Part shown: positions 43,162 to 55,703 of the stretch, piece by piece
Layout: every line of letters begins with the position of its first letter
Position numbering within the stretch: position 1 is the first letter of the stretch
Source: Zizania palustris
Lineage: Eukaryota > Streptophyta > Magnoliopsida > Poales > Poaceae
Direction: 5' to 3'
NCBI GenBank assembly: GCA_019279435.1
Contig: JAAALK010000288.1
Span: 76,418,255-76,482,254 of the forward strand
Length of the DNA: 64,000 nucleotides
Notes under the pieces: model-generated
Database searches by the model: none
Seen by the model: only the letters and a program-made list of their open reading frames with translations
Told to the model about the DNA's origin: nothing
Position numbers and translations under genes: made by a program

Positions 43162-43923
43162 ACTTTGCTGTGAAAAATCCTAGATCTAAAGTTATAAAGT
43201 TATAGATGAATTAAAAGTATATAGTTAAGTAATTTAGTTTTTATTTTAGACTATAAATAAAAATTTAAATTATTTTATTATACTACAAACATCCGAGATG
43301 TAACATTAATCTCGGAATTAAAGTTATACCAAACATACCCTTTTATATTCTAACGTTGGTTAATTTGTAACGAGTGAACGTGCTAAGGTGGTGCAATAGT
43401 AGAGCTTGAAAATGGAGACAACATTTGGAGACAGTAGGTTTAACCATGTCGATTTATTTGTTTAGCTGAGATTATTATTAGCTAGCTGGTTTTAAATATT
43501 TAGGTAGCTGATTTTAGTAGTTCCATTGTAAGAATCTAGAAAAGATGATATTTCTTAGATTTTGTAACGATTGATTCACATATAAATAGTTATATCTGTC
43601 AAAAACTGACCGACCTATTCAGAGATTCAGATAGTTTTTTGGGCTGAACTTTGAATGGATTTCTTCTTCTTATATATTGGGCCGAAAGTACCTTGTTTCC
43701 TGGCCTAATCCTCTGAAACCATTCGTGTCAACGAAATATTGAGCAGGTGAGAAATAGCAAAAAATGGTAAATAATTTGACGTACTTTTTGTTGTCCCCTG
43801 CGTTTCCCCTTATTTTATCTTGTCTGCTGAGCTTAATTTTTATAATTTTTATATTTTGATTTAGAAAAAAATAGACAAAATTATTGTTCGCAAATACTTG
43901 AAAGGTGTTTGGTTGTGCTCATC
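43162..43923. other. AT-rich intergenic sequence
   Basis: Around 43440-43640 there are words (GAATCTAGAAAAG, CTGTCAAAAACTG) resembling the nearby Tourist family, but no element ends could be fixed. Confidence 0.45.
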
Positions 43924-43926
43924 TTA

Positions 43927-44820
43927 GGACCTGTTTGGAACCTCTAGAGCTAATTGTTAGCTGTTAAAATTAGCTATAGAGATTCCAAGCAGGGCAGCTA
44001 ATACCTCAGCTAATTATTAGCCAACCCCACAGATAACAATAATCTCATTAGCTGGTCCAACCCAGCTAATCCCAGCTAATTGTTGGCTATTGTCCATTCT
44101 ACCCCTGCCCTCTCTTGTCTCTCCTCTCCTCCACGATACAGAAAGCACTTCTCGCATTCGATCCCATCGCACGCCGCCCTCCCGTCTATCCCAGTCGCAC
44201 TGCCGCCGTCCACAACCGGCCAGCGCACGACCGTCCACCACCGAATCGCGCAGCCACCCTGCTTCTAATCGCGTCGCCCTGCTTCACATCACGCCGCCGC
44301 CCTCTATCAAATCGCGTCACCGATGCCTGCTTCAAATCACGTCGCCGACCTACTTCAAATCGCGCCGCCACCTAGCTTCAACTCGTAGCACCTGGCAATG
44401 GATTTCATCAGTCTATTCGTCTCAAGAAAATGGTGATGAAGAACAAGACATGAATGAGTTTCGTGATACCCTTGCAACTGCTTTGTTCAATATGAGAGGA
44501 TGACCATTTGGGCCAATCTAGCTTACACAATTTTAGTGTTTTTTTGTTCCGTATTGTATACTCTGTGTTTTCATGACTGATGTTGCCCGTTACAACTGAG
44601 AAGTCTTGTTTATATATTATCATTCAAAAAAATCATGAACTTGTTCTAGGGGCACTATGGTCAATTAGCTCTAGCAACCAAAAAATTAGCTAGGGGTTCC
44701 AAACAACTTCCAGCTAAAATTAGCTAGCTAATAATTAGCTAGCTAATAATTAGCTAGCTCAATCCAGCTAATAGATTATTAGCTAGCTAACAATTAGCTC
44801 TAGGGGTTTCAAATAGGGCC
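43927..44820. mobile_element. PIF/Harbinger-like non-autonomous element (894 bp), TTA target duplication
   Basis: Termini GGACCTGTTTGGAACCTCTA and the complement of TAGGGGTTTCAAATAGGGCC match over more than 35 bases, including AGAGCTAATTGTTAGCT. TTA flanks both sides (43924-43926 and 44821-44823). Many TTAGCTAGCTAA-type subterminal palindromes are present. The interior (44090-44500) has a GC-rich stretch. It then has a short frame ending in MNEFRDTLATALFNMRG, possibly the relic C-terminus of a PIF transposase, though that identity is tentative. Confidence 0.75.
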
Positions 44821-45009
44821 TTAGCCGATCTCCAATTACAGTGCTAAGAAAAAACATTACAAATATTTGTTTGTATTGGGCTGTAATTAGATCTAGGGAA
44901 ACTATTACCAAGCTTAATGGAAGTGTTGGAAGTTAGGGAAGAAAATCAGAATTAGAGAACTTAGAAGTCAGTGGTTATTACTGGTTCGTGCAGAAATTGG
45001 TAATATTAA

Positions 45010-46090
45010 TTTTCATTGGAGATTTTTTTGTATCTTTCTAGATCTATTTGCTATTTTTAATTTATTAAAATTGTTTCTAAGAATTAAATTGAAATGAATA
45101 AAAAATAAATTACAAGTGCTTGAAATAATGAACAAAAAATTATATTGATGTTTTGAGTCCATTCTTAGTTATTATCCACTAAATTGAAATTTATTTTGAA
45201 AAAACTAAGTTGTGACACTCAATCGACAACATGGATCTTAATGGTTTTTTAATTCTAAAAAATCAAATAAAGTCTGAAAAATATGAGACATGTCATGGTG
45301 TTATGATATGATATATAGATATTATGATAAAAAATAAAATATTTCGAGAAAGTCGTCGCATACGATGTTAAGGAAAGACGAGATTCTCGGAGAACAATTA
45401 AGATTTAAAAAAGGAATGAGTTGTGTTTAAAAGTAAATTGATATTTAAATCTTTGTTTGAACTAGAAACTTTTAGATCAAAATGCAATATACATTATCTC
45501 ATGTAAAACTTTGGTATTTTTTGAGTTAGTTTACTATTTTTAATTTATTAAGTGTGTTTATAGGATTTATATTTAAATACTTCAATTTTGAATTGCAAGT
45601 GTATGAAATAATAAACCAAAATTTGTAGAAAAATCATATTCATATTTTTAGTCCATTTTTGTCCTTACCTAATAAATGGAAAGATTTTAAAAAATCTAGG
45701 TTGCGACACTATATTGACAATGTAGAGCTTAATAATTTTTTAATTCTCAAAAATTAAAGTAAGTCAAAAAAAATACGAGATATTTCATAGTGATATTATA
45801 TGATATGTAGATGCAATGGTAAAAAAATTAAAATATTTCGACAAAATTGTCACGTAAGATGTTAAGAAAGTATTTGAAAGAAAATCTTCGGTTAAATCCT
45901 CGTTTGAACTTGAAATTTTTTCTATAATCAAAATACAGTGCATCTTATCCCATAGAAAAAATGTCATTTTTCTAAGTTAGCTATGTTTAGCTAATTAATT
46001 ATATTTTCTAGATTTAAATTAAAACAAGTTAAATTTGAATTGCAGGTGCATTAAATAATAAACCCATAATATTAATAAAATAAAAAATAT
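45010..46090. repeat. Degenerate AT-rich tandem repeat, about 2.3 units of 450-500 bp
   Basis: The order TTTTTAATTTATTAA, GAATTGCAAGTG-like, AATAATAAAC, TAGTCCATT, TTGCGACACT, TTTTTTAATTCT and AAAATATTTCGA recurs. The first two units start at about 45010 and 45510, and a third, partial unit starts at about 45965. Identity is only moderate, so the duplication is old. Confidence 0.6.
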
Positions 46091-46613
46091 AGATTGTATG
46101 CTACGAGTGATGTTAGAAAATCTCTAAATTTCAAAAAAAAATATTCTTCTTTTATTTTTCTTTTTTCTCCCTTTCCTCTTTATTTCCTCTTCCCTTATTT
46201 TCTTTTTCTCCACGCACACGGTGAGGCACTTAGGCACGTGGCGGGGTTCTCGGCGGGAGGCCAGGCGGGCCGATGGCCAGGGCGCTCAGCACGTTGTTGG
46301 CTAGGGATCCAAGCAGGGCGTGCGACGGGGAGGTCGACTGGTACGGTCAGCCGGTTGTTGTAGTTAGCTTTGGCGGTCGGTTGGGGCGGGCTAGGGCAGA
46401 CGATGACTGGCAGCCAGGGCGGGCGGAGGACGGGCGCGGCCGGTGACGGGGGCGGCGGACGGGGCGGCCGGCCAGCCGGGGCATTGGACGAGACGGGCAG
46501 CCGATTGTACTCCCCCGTATACCATTTTGTGCCAATGTGGGAGGTTGATAGACGAGGTGTTTTGGTCTACACTTCCGTACCACCAGCCCAAACATGTCCC
46601 GTTAGCTAGGCCG
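46091..46613. other. GC-rich stretch without supported gene
   Basis: 46220-46500 is very GC-rich with GGGCGGCCGG-type words. Overlapping open frames exist on both strands, but none resembles a known protein. It directly abuts the LTR of element D. Confidence 0.45.
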
Positions 46614-48281
46614 AGTAGGACCGAAAGTAGCGACTAGAGGGTGTGTGAATGAACGTCTAAAAAAATTCTTCCGAATCAAAACGCCCAATCTCAACACCCA
46701 ACGCACCTCGACAGACAGACATCAAAGATCACAGGTACTAAGGTTGTCTAGCATAAAAATTACCGGTGTCCTAATTAAAATTATATTAACAACGATATTA
46801 AAAATAATTTAAACTAAACAAAAATAACTGCAGTAAATAAAAATGTGTTCTCAAAATATTTAATAAATACTCGATGTGCACAGAAAAACACCTAGATATA
46901 TCAATAAATATTCATATTGCAATCTGACAATAAAGTATTAATCAAGTGAATAAAACTGATATATTGCACATAAATCAAAAAATATTACTGTGACTAATTT
47001 TTTTATTTTTTTTATTTTTATACGAACAGACTAAAAATACTTAAATAAATAATATGCGAGTACTAATAATGTATTAGCAACCAAAATTTAACCATGAAAT
47101 CACTAATAAGGTTCACATGCTAATTAATTAATCTTAGCTTAAAAATAGGAGATTAGATTGAAAATGTTTACGTGCTGAAGAAAGTTTCTTGCTACCGAAC
47201 CAGGATTTTCTGCAGTGCGCAACGCCTTCGTCTTGATCTACTCGCCTACTCCTAAAAATTCGCCACGCGCTGCTGGCTAGCGTTAGGGAAATACGCGATC
47301 GTCGATCCAAGCGCCTACAAAAGCTGCTGCTTCTGCCTTGCGTGCTGCTTGCCGCAGCGCCAAAAGCCACCTCCTCTCGAGCGGCACGTCGATAAATGCA
47401 CCTGCCTGCCTGCTATGATGCACCTGACCCTTTCACGCGATGAGCGGTACACAGGTGGAATCACCGATGCACCAGACTGAGGAAAACTGGACTTTAGTTG
47501 TGCGATGAACCAGGTGCGGCGCGTAGGAGCTTCAGGAGAAAACCAGAGAAATCCCCGAGGCGTCGACTCGGAAGACTGCGGGAACGACAATGCATAGGAA
47601 AAATAAAACCGGATCTAAACCATGTGAGAGAACAATGCTTGATCGAAGAAATCCCCAAGAACCAGAGCGGAGAAAACAATGGCGGTGGAAAAAAATTATG
47701 GACTGTAGAATAATCAAAAAAACAGTCAACCCTAACCCTAAGGGGTTGGGGCCTATTTATAGGCAGTCCACTAATATAGGAAAATACTAATTTACTCCTA
47801 GGGTAAATTACACTCACTCTAAATAAAATTCGCAATTACTAAAATACCCTTAGAATATTCAACTGACTCGAATAACAAATATTGTGGACTCAAATACCGA
47901 ATATTAATATCCTAAATAAAAATAATCATGGTTGTTAGTTTTGCGCCGAAATTGACAAAGCGTCCACTGTGTTCGCACTGGGTACCCGGATTGAGCCGAC
48001 CCGATTCTGCAGCTTCCTCAGCCCGGTAATCGCTCGCCGCCCGTGTTCCTGAGTCAAATCCGGTCAATAGACCGGTGGATCCTCTGCCGCTCCTAGCCCA
48101 TGTACTCAGATTGAGCCAGCCCGACTCCACAGCTCCTCTGCCCGGCTATCGCTCGCTGCCCGTGTACCTGAGTCACAAGCGCCCAAACACGACAGGTCTT
48201 CATGTCTCTTCTTTGACTTCCGTTGACAATGACTCATCACATCTAGAGCATAAGACCCATGCTCTTCAACATGGTTCCTCA
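46614..48281 (-). repeat. 3' LTR of element D
   Basis: On the plus strand it starts AGTAGGACCGAAAGTAGCGAC and ends GGTTCCTCA, followed by the complement of the polypurine tract. The terminal CA has decayed to CT on the minus strand. TATAAATA lies at 47754-47761 (minus strand), with an AACCCTAACCCTA motif beside it. Confidence 0.88.
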
Positions 48282-49650
48282 ATCTCCCCCTTGATGAGTG
48301 CATTGTCAACACTCTATTCAGCAATCCTTCAGAACCTGCAAAACATGTGGAAACACGAAAACCAAAACAAAAGAAAACAAGAAGAAAAAAAATAAAAGTT
48401 TAACCCTAATGACCAAAAGCCAAATAGAAGCAAGAAAACAATTATTATGATTAACCAAAATAAAGACTCAAAACAAGTGCAATCTCAGAACTACCAACAA
48501 GGATATCTAAAGAGTAAAGGCAAAAGAGACTGAAAAACTCCCCCTGAAATAAATCCCAGAGAAAGCCAAAAATGTCCCCTAAACTCTAAAATTTCCCCCC
48601 TTGTTGACAATTGAACTCATCAAATGAGACTAAATGCACTCTAAAGAGACATAGACACAAACTCCCCTGAAATACAACTCCCCCACAAAATATGCCATGA
48701 ATGCAAATGGGGTGCAGGGGGAGTGTAAAAAGCATGCCTCTTAGATATGATTAACTGCAATTACAACATCTAACAGGTATAGCAAAAGATATACTGTCTA
48801 AGATACATGACATGATCAGTGCAATAGATGATATCTAAAGAGAGTCATTAGCACACATTTTTCGATTTTTGCAAACAAAAGCATCACCACATTTTCTAGT
48901 TGACAAGAAAAGTGAAGCATGAGATGCAAAAGTTAACTGATATCTACCAAGATAAGCATTGTCCAGAACAAAGTGCTTCAGCAAACTTGTCATCTTTTAA
49001 AATTTTTCAATTTTTTTTCATTTTTGCTAGGTGTTATTTGCATGTAAACCTTACGCTAACCGAACAAGTCAAGCCTAGGCTAGAACTGGACCATCAGAAG
49101 CTTAAGACATTGGTCTTGGCATACATTACACCGTCCTAATTCATACCAAAGTGCTATGGTAAGCAGTCGAGAACAATGCAATGTGACAAAGCAAACCCAC
49201 CTGAATCTTTTCAAACAATCATAAAAATGCATGAATTTTTCATTTTTCTGAATTTTTGTCATTTTTATAGCACATTTTTCATGTTTAAAGCATATAGATG
49301 TCCAAGTTGCATATCTGCATCTAAGTAAGGATCTAGCTACTAGGCATGTAAAAGATAGCGAAAACATTCAGCCTACACATGCTAGTTACCAGAAGCAATG
49401 GTGATCATTTTTAATTTTAAAACATAAAAGCCATGCATATGACAAATATCAGATATATCATGTAAACTGAAACAGAACATGATCATCGACAAGTAATTAA
49501 AAACATATACTAGCTAGAGCAAGTAAAGCAGATTAATCATATAACAGCAGCAAGCTCAAAATGTGATATATGATTATGCATGATATGAACGCACACAAAA
49601 AGACTCAATAATAAAAAATAAAGAAGAAAGAAAAACTGACTCAAAGTATC
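48282..49650 (-). other. Non-coding spacer of element D
   Basis: It corresponds to the A spacer at 6215-7591. Several CTCCCCC tracts (48540-48730) are the multiplied polypurine tracts on the opposite strand. No gene. Confidence 0.75.
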
Positions 49651-52600
49651 TTAAAAAGGATACACGACTCCCAAATCCCCTCGCAAATGCTCAAAAGTAG
49701 ACTGATCTAGGGTTTGGTAAAAATGTCAACCAACTGCTGATAGGTATCAACATGAACAAGATCAATGACCCCTTTCTCATATTGATCCCTCAGAAAATGA
49801 AAACGCACATCAACATGTTTGGTTTTTGAATGAAGACATTGGTTTTTCCCTACACTAATTGCACTAATGCTATCACAAAACAAAGGAACTCTAGAAGGGA
49901 AGAATAACCCAAAATCCCGCAAAGTAGAAATCATCCAAACCAACTGTGAGCAGCAGCTACATAATCAGACTCAATAGTAGAAAGCGCATCTCCAGATTGT
50001 TTTCGAGAAAACCAATATACAAGTGAAGAACCAAGAAGCTGGCAAGTACCGGAAGTCGACTTGCGATCTAGCCGGCACCCACTGAAATCAGCGTCCAAAA
50101 AACCAGATAAATCAAGAGACGATGATGCTGAATAGTAAAGACCTAGATCAGGAGCGTAAGTAAGATACCTAAAAATACGCTTGACAACCTGCCGGTGAGA
50201 TGCGCGTGGTGAAGACTGAAAACGCGCGCACACACCCACGACAAACTGAATGTCTGGTCTTGTCGCAGTCAAGTATAGCAGCGATCCGATCATCCCTCGA
50301 TACTCTCTCTCGTTGACCTTGACACCATTCTCGTCCTTGTCTAGGCCGCCAGATGTATCCATTGGCGTCATCTGAGGCTTCAGCTCTCCACCAAAATCAA
50401 ACTTCTTCAACATGTCCCGTGTGTACTTACCCTGGTAGATGAAAAATGTCGTCCTTGGTCTGCTTAATCTGGAGCCCTAAAAAGTACTTGAGTTCACTCA
50501 TGAGACTCATCTCAAACTCGTTGTGCATCTGCTCAGAAAACTTGAACACAAGCTCATTAGTAGAACCACCAAAAATAATATCGTCCATGTAAATCTGAGC
50601 AACCAATAAGTCTGAGCCAACTCTGAGCAAGAAAAGAGTTTTGTCCACCGAACCTATCACAAAACCATTCCGTAACAAAAATTGCTTTAGGCGATCATAC
50701 CAAGCCCTGGGGGCTTGCTTCAGACCGTATAAAGCCTTCTACAACTTGAAAACATGTCGAGGAAACTTAGGATTCTCAAAACCGGGGGCTGCTTAACATA
50801 GACCTCCTCCTCTATATACCCATTCAGAAAAGCACTCTTGACATCCATTTGAAAAAGCTTAAAACCTTTAGAAGCAGCAAAGGCCAAAATAATACGAATG
50901 GACTCAAGACGGGCAACAGGGGCGAAGGTCTCCTCAAAATCAATACCTTCTTTCTAGCAAAAAATCTGTTCCACTAGTCGAGCTTTGTTGCGCACCACAA
51001 CCCCATCTTCACCTTGTTTGTTCTTAAACACCCACTTGGTGCCTATGGTGTTGCATCTAGGTGGCAGTTCAACTAGTGTCCAAACCCGATTATGAACAAA
51101 ATTTTCAAGCTCTTCTTGCATGGCGTTTATCCAATTTGAATCAGAAAGAGCATGAGAAACGTCTCTGGTCTCAAAAGTAGCGACAAACGCAGACTCAGCA
51201 AACACAGCAAGAGAACCAACAAATGAACGTAAAGATCTCTTAGTAAGATCACCGATGATGAGATTTGTGGGTTGATCACACTGAACTGCTCGGGATCTTA
51301 GGTGATCTGAAGTCACCTCACCGGAGTCAACAACTGGCACCTCTGGAATCGGCTGAGAAGTCATCTTACCGGAGTCAGCAACTGGCACCTCTGGACTCGG
51401 CTGAGGAGGCTCGATCGAAGTAGAAGAAGTGATCAGAGGTCCGTCCTCATCCTTAGTCGAAGTCTCAGAAGGTGTGGGGTTTGCAGGTTGTGCAGAGGGC
51501 CCACCCTCATCATCAGCAGGAGTGTCATCATCTTTCTCGAAGATGGACTGTCCAAGCTCACCATCTCCAGAAAACTCAAAAGAAGGAGTCAGCGAAGGCA
51601 TGGACTCATCAAAAGAAACCTCACAAGTCTCTACAAGCAGCTGAGAGTCTAGGTTCCAAATACGAAAGCCTCGAGAATGCAAAGCATAACCAAGAAAGAC
51701 TTCATCCCAGCAACGAGACTCAAACTTATCCAGATGCCCTCCTTTCTTGAGCACAAAGCACTTGCAGCCAAACGCACGCAAGTGGCTCACCCTTGGCTGT
51801 CTACCAAATCGCAACTCATATGACGTCTTACCTAAGTAAGCTATAAGAAAAATGTGGTTGGCTAGATATCAAGTTGTGTTCATTGCTTCCGCCTAAAAGC
51901 GCCTAGGAGTCCTATGCTCATCAAGCATCGTCCTGGTTATATCGACTAGCTTGCTATTTTTTCGTTCCACAACGCCGTTCTGTGGGGGAGTGTAAGGGGC
52001 AGAGAACTGATGATCAAGACCCTGATCACTACAGAAGGTAACGAACTGAGAGTTCTTAAACTCAGAGACGTTGTTCGAATGAATTGCTCGCATCTGACCA
52101 TTTTTCTAGTTCTTCAGCTTCAAAATCAGGTCATGAACATACTGAAAAGCCTCATCCTTAGACTCTAGAAAGTAAACCCACGAGAATCGAGAAAAATCAT
52201 CAACTATCACAAGGGCGTACCACTTCCCACCGACTGAGCGTACTCGAGATGGACCAACTGTATCCATGTGTAACAGCTCTCCCGGGTACGAAGTCATCAC
52301 CTGAGTCACAGGTGCGTGAGAAGCGACAACCATTTTTCCCATGACGACAGGGATGGCAAACTAGATCCTTCTCCATCTTAAGCTTAGACAATCCTCGGAT
52401 AAGGTTCATAGAACTCAATCTGACAAGCAGATCAAAGCTCAAATGGCCTAACCTTATATGTCATTTCCAGAGCTCAGAGGAGGATCCAACCATCATACAT
52501 CGAGAAGGGCCATAAGAACTAGAGAAATCAATACGAAAAACCTTACCGAAAGGTAAGATCCGGCAAACTAAGGATCCTCTAGAATCAACAACAGAAGACA

Positions 52601-52889
52601 TGCCCTTCTTAAATCGAACCTCTAAGCCATCCTCAAGAAGTTGCGAAACAGAAATTAAATTAAAATCCAAGTTTCCAACCAAAGCGACATTTTTCAAAGA
52701 GAAATAATCAGAAATGTGAATCGACCCAATACCTTGTACCTTCCCTTGACCACTGTTTCCGAAAGTGATATATTCCTTGGAGCTCGGGGGAGAGAAGCTG
52801 GAGAACCATCTGCGGTGTCCCGTCATATGGCGAGAACATCCTGAATCCATGATCCACACATCCTCCAGTCCTCGATCCTGCAAGATCAA
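49651..52889 (-). pseudogene. pol: Decayed pol of element D
   Basis: Fragments follow the A pol in order. The protease (WIMDSGCSRHMTG) is at 52850-52820 and the integrase finger at about 52460-52340. The integrase core is split by stops near 52105 and 51890. Its second catalytic Asp region reads HSNNVSEFKN where A has RSDNGSEFKN, so a catalytic acid is lost. The pre-RT and RT start is 51814-50954. RT carries YMDDIIFG (near 50590) and stops near 50678 and 50426. RNase H at 50413-49707 has further stops. The product cannot be a single functional polyprotein. Confidence 0.88.
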
Positions 52890-52892
52890 TGG

Positions 52893-55644
52893 TCATGAGT
52901 GGGAGCAAACGGTCCAACGCCAAGTTTAGCAAAGGTGCTAAACCAGTGTCAGGCCATCTGCTCGTTAGTAGGAAAACAGAAGGAATCATATGAGTCTGGA
53001 CCAAAATGCGGCTCAAAGCGTGGTCCTCTGTTCTACCTAAAATCATGGCCATGAGGTCCAAAACTGTATCCATAACGATCTGGAGTTCTACCAGAACGAA
53101 AACCTCCCTCTAGAGCACGGTCATGAAAGTCGTCTCCTCTACCACCACCTACACGGCGTGGCCTAGCCTCTAGCCTCTCTCCATGTCGAGGGACTCTCTG
53201 TCTACCACCCTGCTGGTAGAACTGCTTCTGCCTACCTCGAGCTCTCTTTGCTCTCTCAACCTGCTTCCTCCTGAAGCAAAACTCCTCAAGATGGTCGTAT
53301 CTCTGACAAAACTCATAGTGATAGGTAGGCTTCTTGGGATGTGGTTGAGGCTTGGGATTCTTAGGCTTGGTGGTGTTGGGTGTAGAATCTTAGGTGTGAG
53401 ATGGTCTAGGTAAAGAGTCAAGAGAAGTGTGTAGAGGTTTAGGCTTTGGAACCCAGATTTTCTTCTTGGGTTGAGCTTTAGGTTGTTCTTGGAACACTCC
53501 ATCCTTGTGCCGACTAACCTGAAAAGACTCAGTGGAGTGAGTCTTGGGATATCTCTGTTCAGGAGTCATCTTACTCCACTCCACTGCTCGGCTAATGGCA
53601 CTCTCAAAATCAGCCTTGGTATAGGTGTAACCTACCCCAAACCCATCCCGCCTCTTGAACTGCTGGATCATCATGCCGAGTTGTGGCTCTCTCGCACTAA
53701 TCCAACTCAAGATCTGACAGAGGTAAAAGTTCTCGTTCTGAACATCCGCTAGCTCCTCTCTCAAAGAAGCTAGTACCTCCACCTAAGACAGGCAGATCTC
53801 ACACTCTCTATCAACTTCAACAGACTTCTCAGCTTTTAGCTTGATTAGCTCCAATCTCAGAGACAAGCAGTCCTCACAAACAGTGGATGGAACTGACAAG
53901 GTCTCAAGCTCTAGCTTAGTCTGCTCCAACTCAATTCTCACTCCAGCTAACTCGCCCACCTGCTCATCACTCTTTGCTCTCAGTTCAGCTATACTATCTA
54001 AATGGGATGGGCAGTCTACACAGGGCACGACGACAGTGGCATGAGCATCTTTCAGCTCCAGCCGAGCGCTTTCAAGCTCAGTGGTCATAACATCTCTCTC
54101 ATCTACTCTCTATGTGTACCTAGACTTCAGAGTCGTCAGGTCACACAACAACACCTCACAGTTAGGGCACTCACTACTACCACCCAAGTAAGGGGAAGAA
54201 GACATACTCTCAATCTTGCCATTTTCCATGGCAAGCTCACTCTCAAGCTCATCTATCCTCTTTTTAGCCCCTATAAGTAGTTTATCCCGATACTTCAACT
54301 CCTGACGGTTCTATTCTAGTAAATTAACAACTTCTTGTTCATAGGAAGATACCTTTTCATTGTCGTCGTCGTCGGAGTTGTCGGAGGAGCCCTTTTCTTC
54401 CTTATCCCCAAGAGCCATTGAACAGAAGCTCTTGCGGGGTCTTCGGCTGTGACGCGAGTGACTCTTCGGCTTGTCCCCGAAATCCATGAAGCAGAGGCCC
54501 GCCGGATCGTCCCTGTCCTTCCCCTTCCTGATCACGATCTCTTCATCACTTGAACTTGAAGACGAGGAGGAAGACGAAGATCTCTTGGAGTAGCTTTTCT
54601 CTATCTCGGCGAAGAAGGCCTTGTCTCGCTTCTTGTTCTCACGCCTGTAGTCCTTCAAAGCCTTTCGAAAGAATCTTGTCATAGGATTGCCTTTGTGAAA
54701 GTGGAGTTGTCGTGCTTGCCGGAGTCGTAGGAGTTACCGCCGGTTCCCTTCTTGTAGCTCTTCCGCTTGGGGCAGTCGACGATGAAATGACCTGGGTCAC
54801 CACACTCAAAACATCCGGATTTTGTGCCGTGTCTTTTAAGCATTTGTTTGTCATAGAAACGTCGTACCCGGTTGTTAAACAAACACATATCATCATCTCC
54901 TAGCGAATCAAGCTGATCCTCGGAGATAGACATCAAAGAAAATGCAGTACAACTCAAGGCAGTAGGATCAACAGAAGGTGTCACAAGGGCCAGAGTTTTT
55001 GAGCCAGAACCAGTGAGATTTGATCTCAACTGGATATCAACCTCTGAGGCCTCGAGCTTACTAAAAAGCTCTACGATGGTCAAGGTATCATAGGAAGCGT
55101 TCTCAAAGATAGAAGAAATCTTGATCTCACAGATCTTAGGGTCCAAGGTATGAAGAACCTTGAGCACATGTTCATGATCTGAGACCAGCTGATCACGCTC
55201 GGCCTTGTTGGCCCAAAGCTTGTTAATGATTGTCTGAAAACGACCAAACAAAGCCTCAATAGTCTCACCCAACTTTTGTGAGAAATTTTCATACTCACGC
55301 CAGTAGGTCTGATAGAGCCTAACCTTGACCTGAGCTGTGCCCTCATGGTCTGCATGGAGAGTAGCCTAGATCTCTCGAGCAGTGTCGAGATGGCTAACAC
55401 GCTCAAACTCACTAGGACCTAAACCAGAAAATAAAATGTTCACTACTTTGCTATTATTCTGATGCTGGGCAATTATATCAGGAGAAGTGCGTTCAGCAAC
55501 AGGAAGTATGGTAAAAGAAGTGTGAACACAAATATCCCAAATGTTCGAGCTCTGGCTCATAAGATAGGCTCGCATGCGAGTCTTCCAAAAAGTGTAGCCA
55601 AAAGCTTCAAGGGACGAGACCTTCCCAGAGGAAGTCATGATCAC
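52893..55644 (-). pseudogene. gag: Decayed gag of element D
   Basis: It starts at MIMTSSGKVSSLEAFGY (55644), like the A Gag, and continues in at least seven fragments in changing frames. The CCHC knuckle (CFECGDPGHFIVDC, near 54820-54780), the poly-Ser acidic stretch and the coiled coil with CxxC pairs are all recognisable. The second, C-terminal knuckle lacks its first Cys (RYDHLEEFC). Stops near 55365, 54300 and 54110 and further frame changes prevent translation. Confidence 0.87.
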
Positions 55645-55689
55645 TACCTGGGTTTAGAACCGGTTAAGGTATGGAAAAACCCTAACCTT

Positions 55690-55701
55690 GCTCTGATACC
55701 A
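55690..55701 (-). other. Primer-binding site of element D
   Basis: The complement reads TGGTATCAGAGC, identical to the A site, two bases from the 5' LTR. Confidence 0.9.
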
Positions 55702-55703
55702 CT

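Noticed and set aside
46250..46609. GC-rich block as a gene or Pack-MULE
   Set aside because: Frames are open on both strands by composition, with no recognisable protein and no terminal repeats with a 9-bp duplication.
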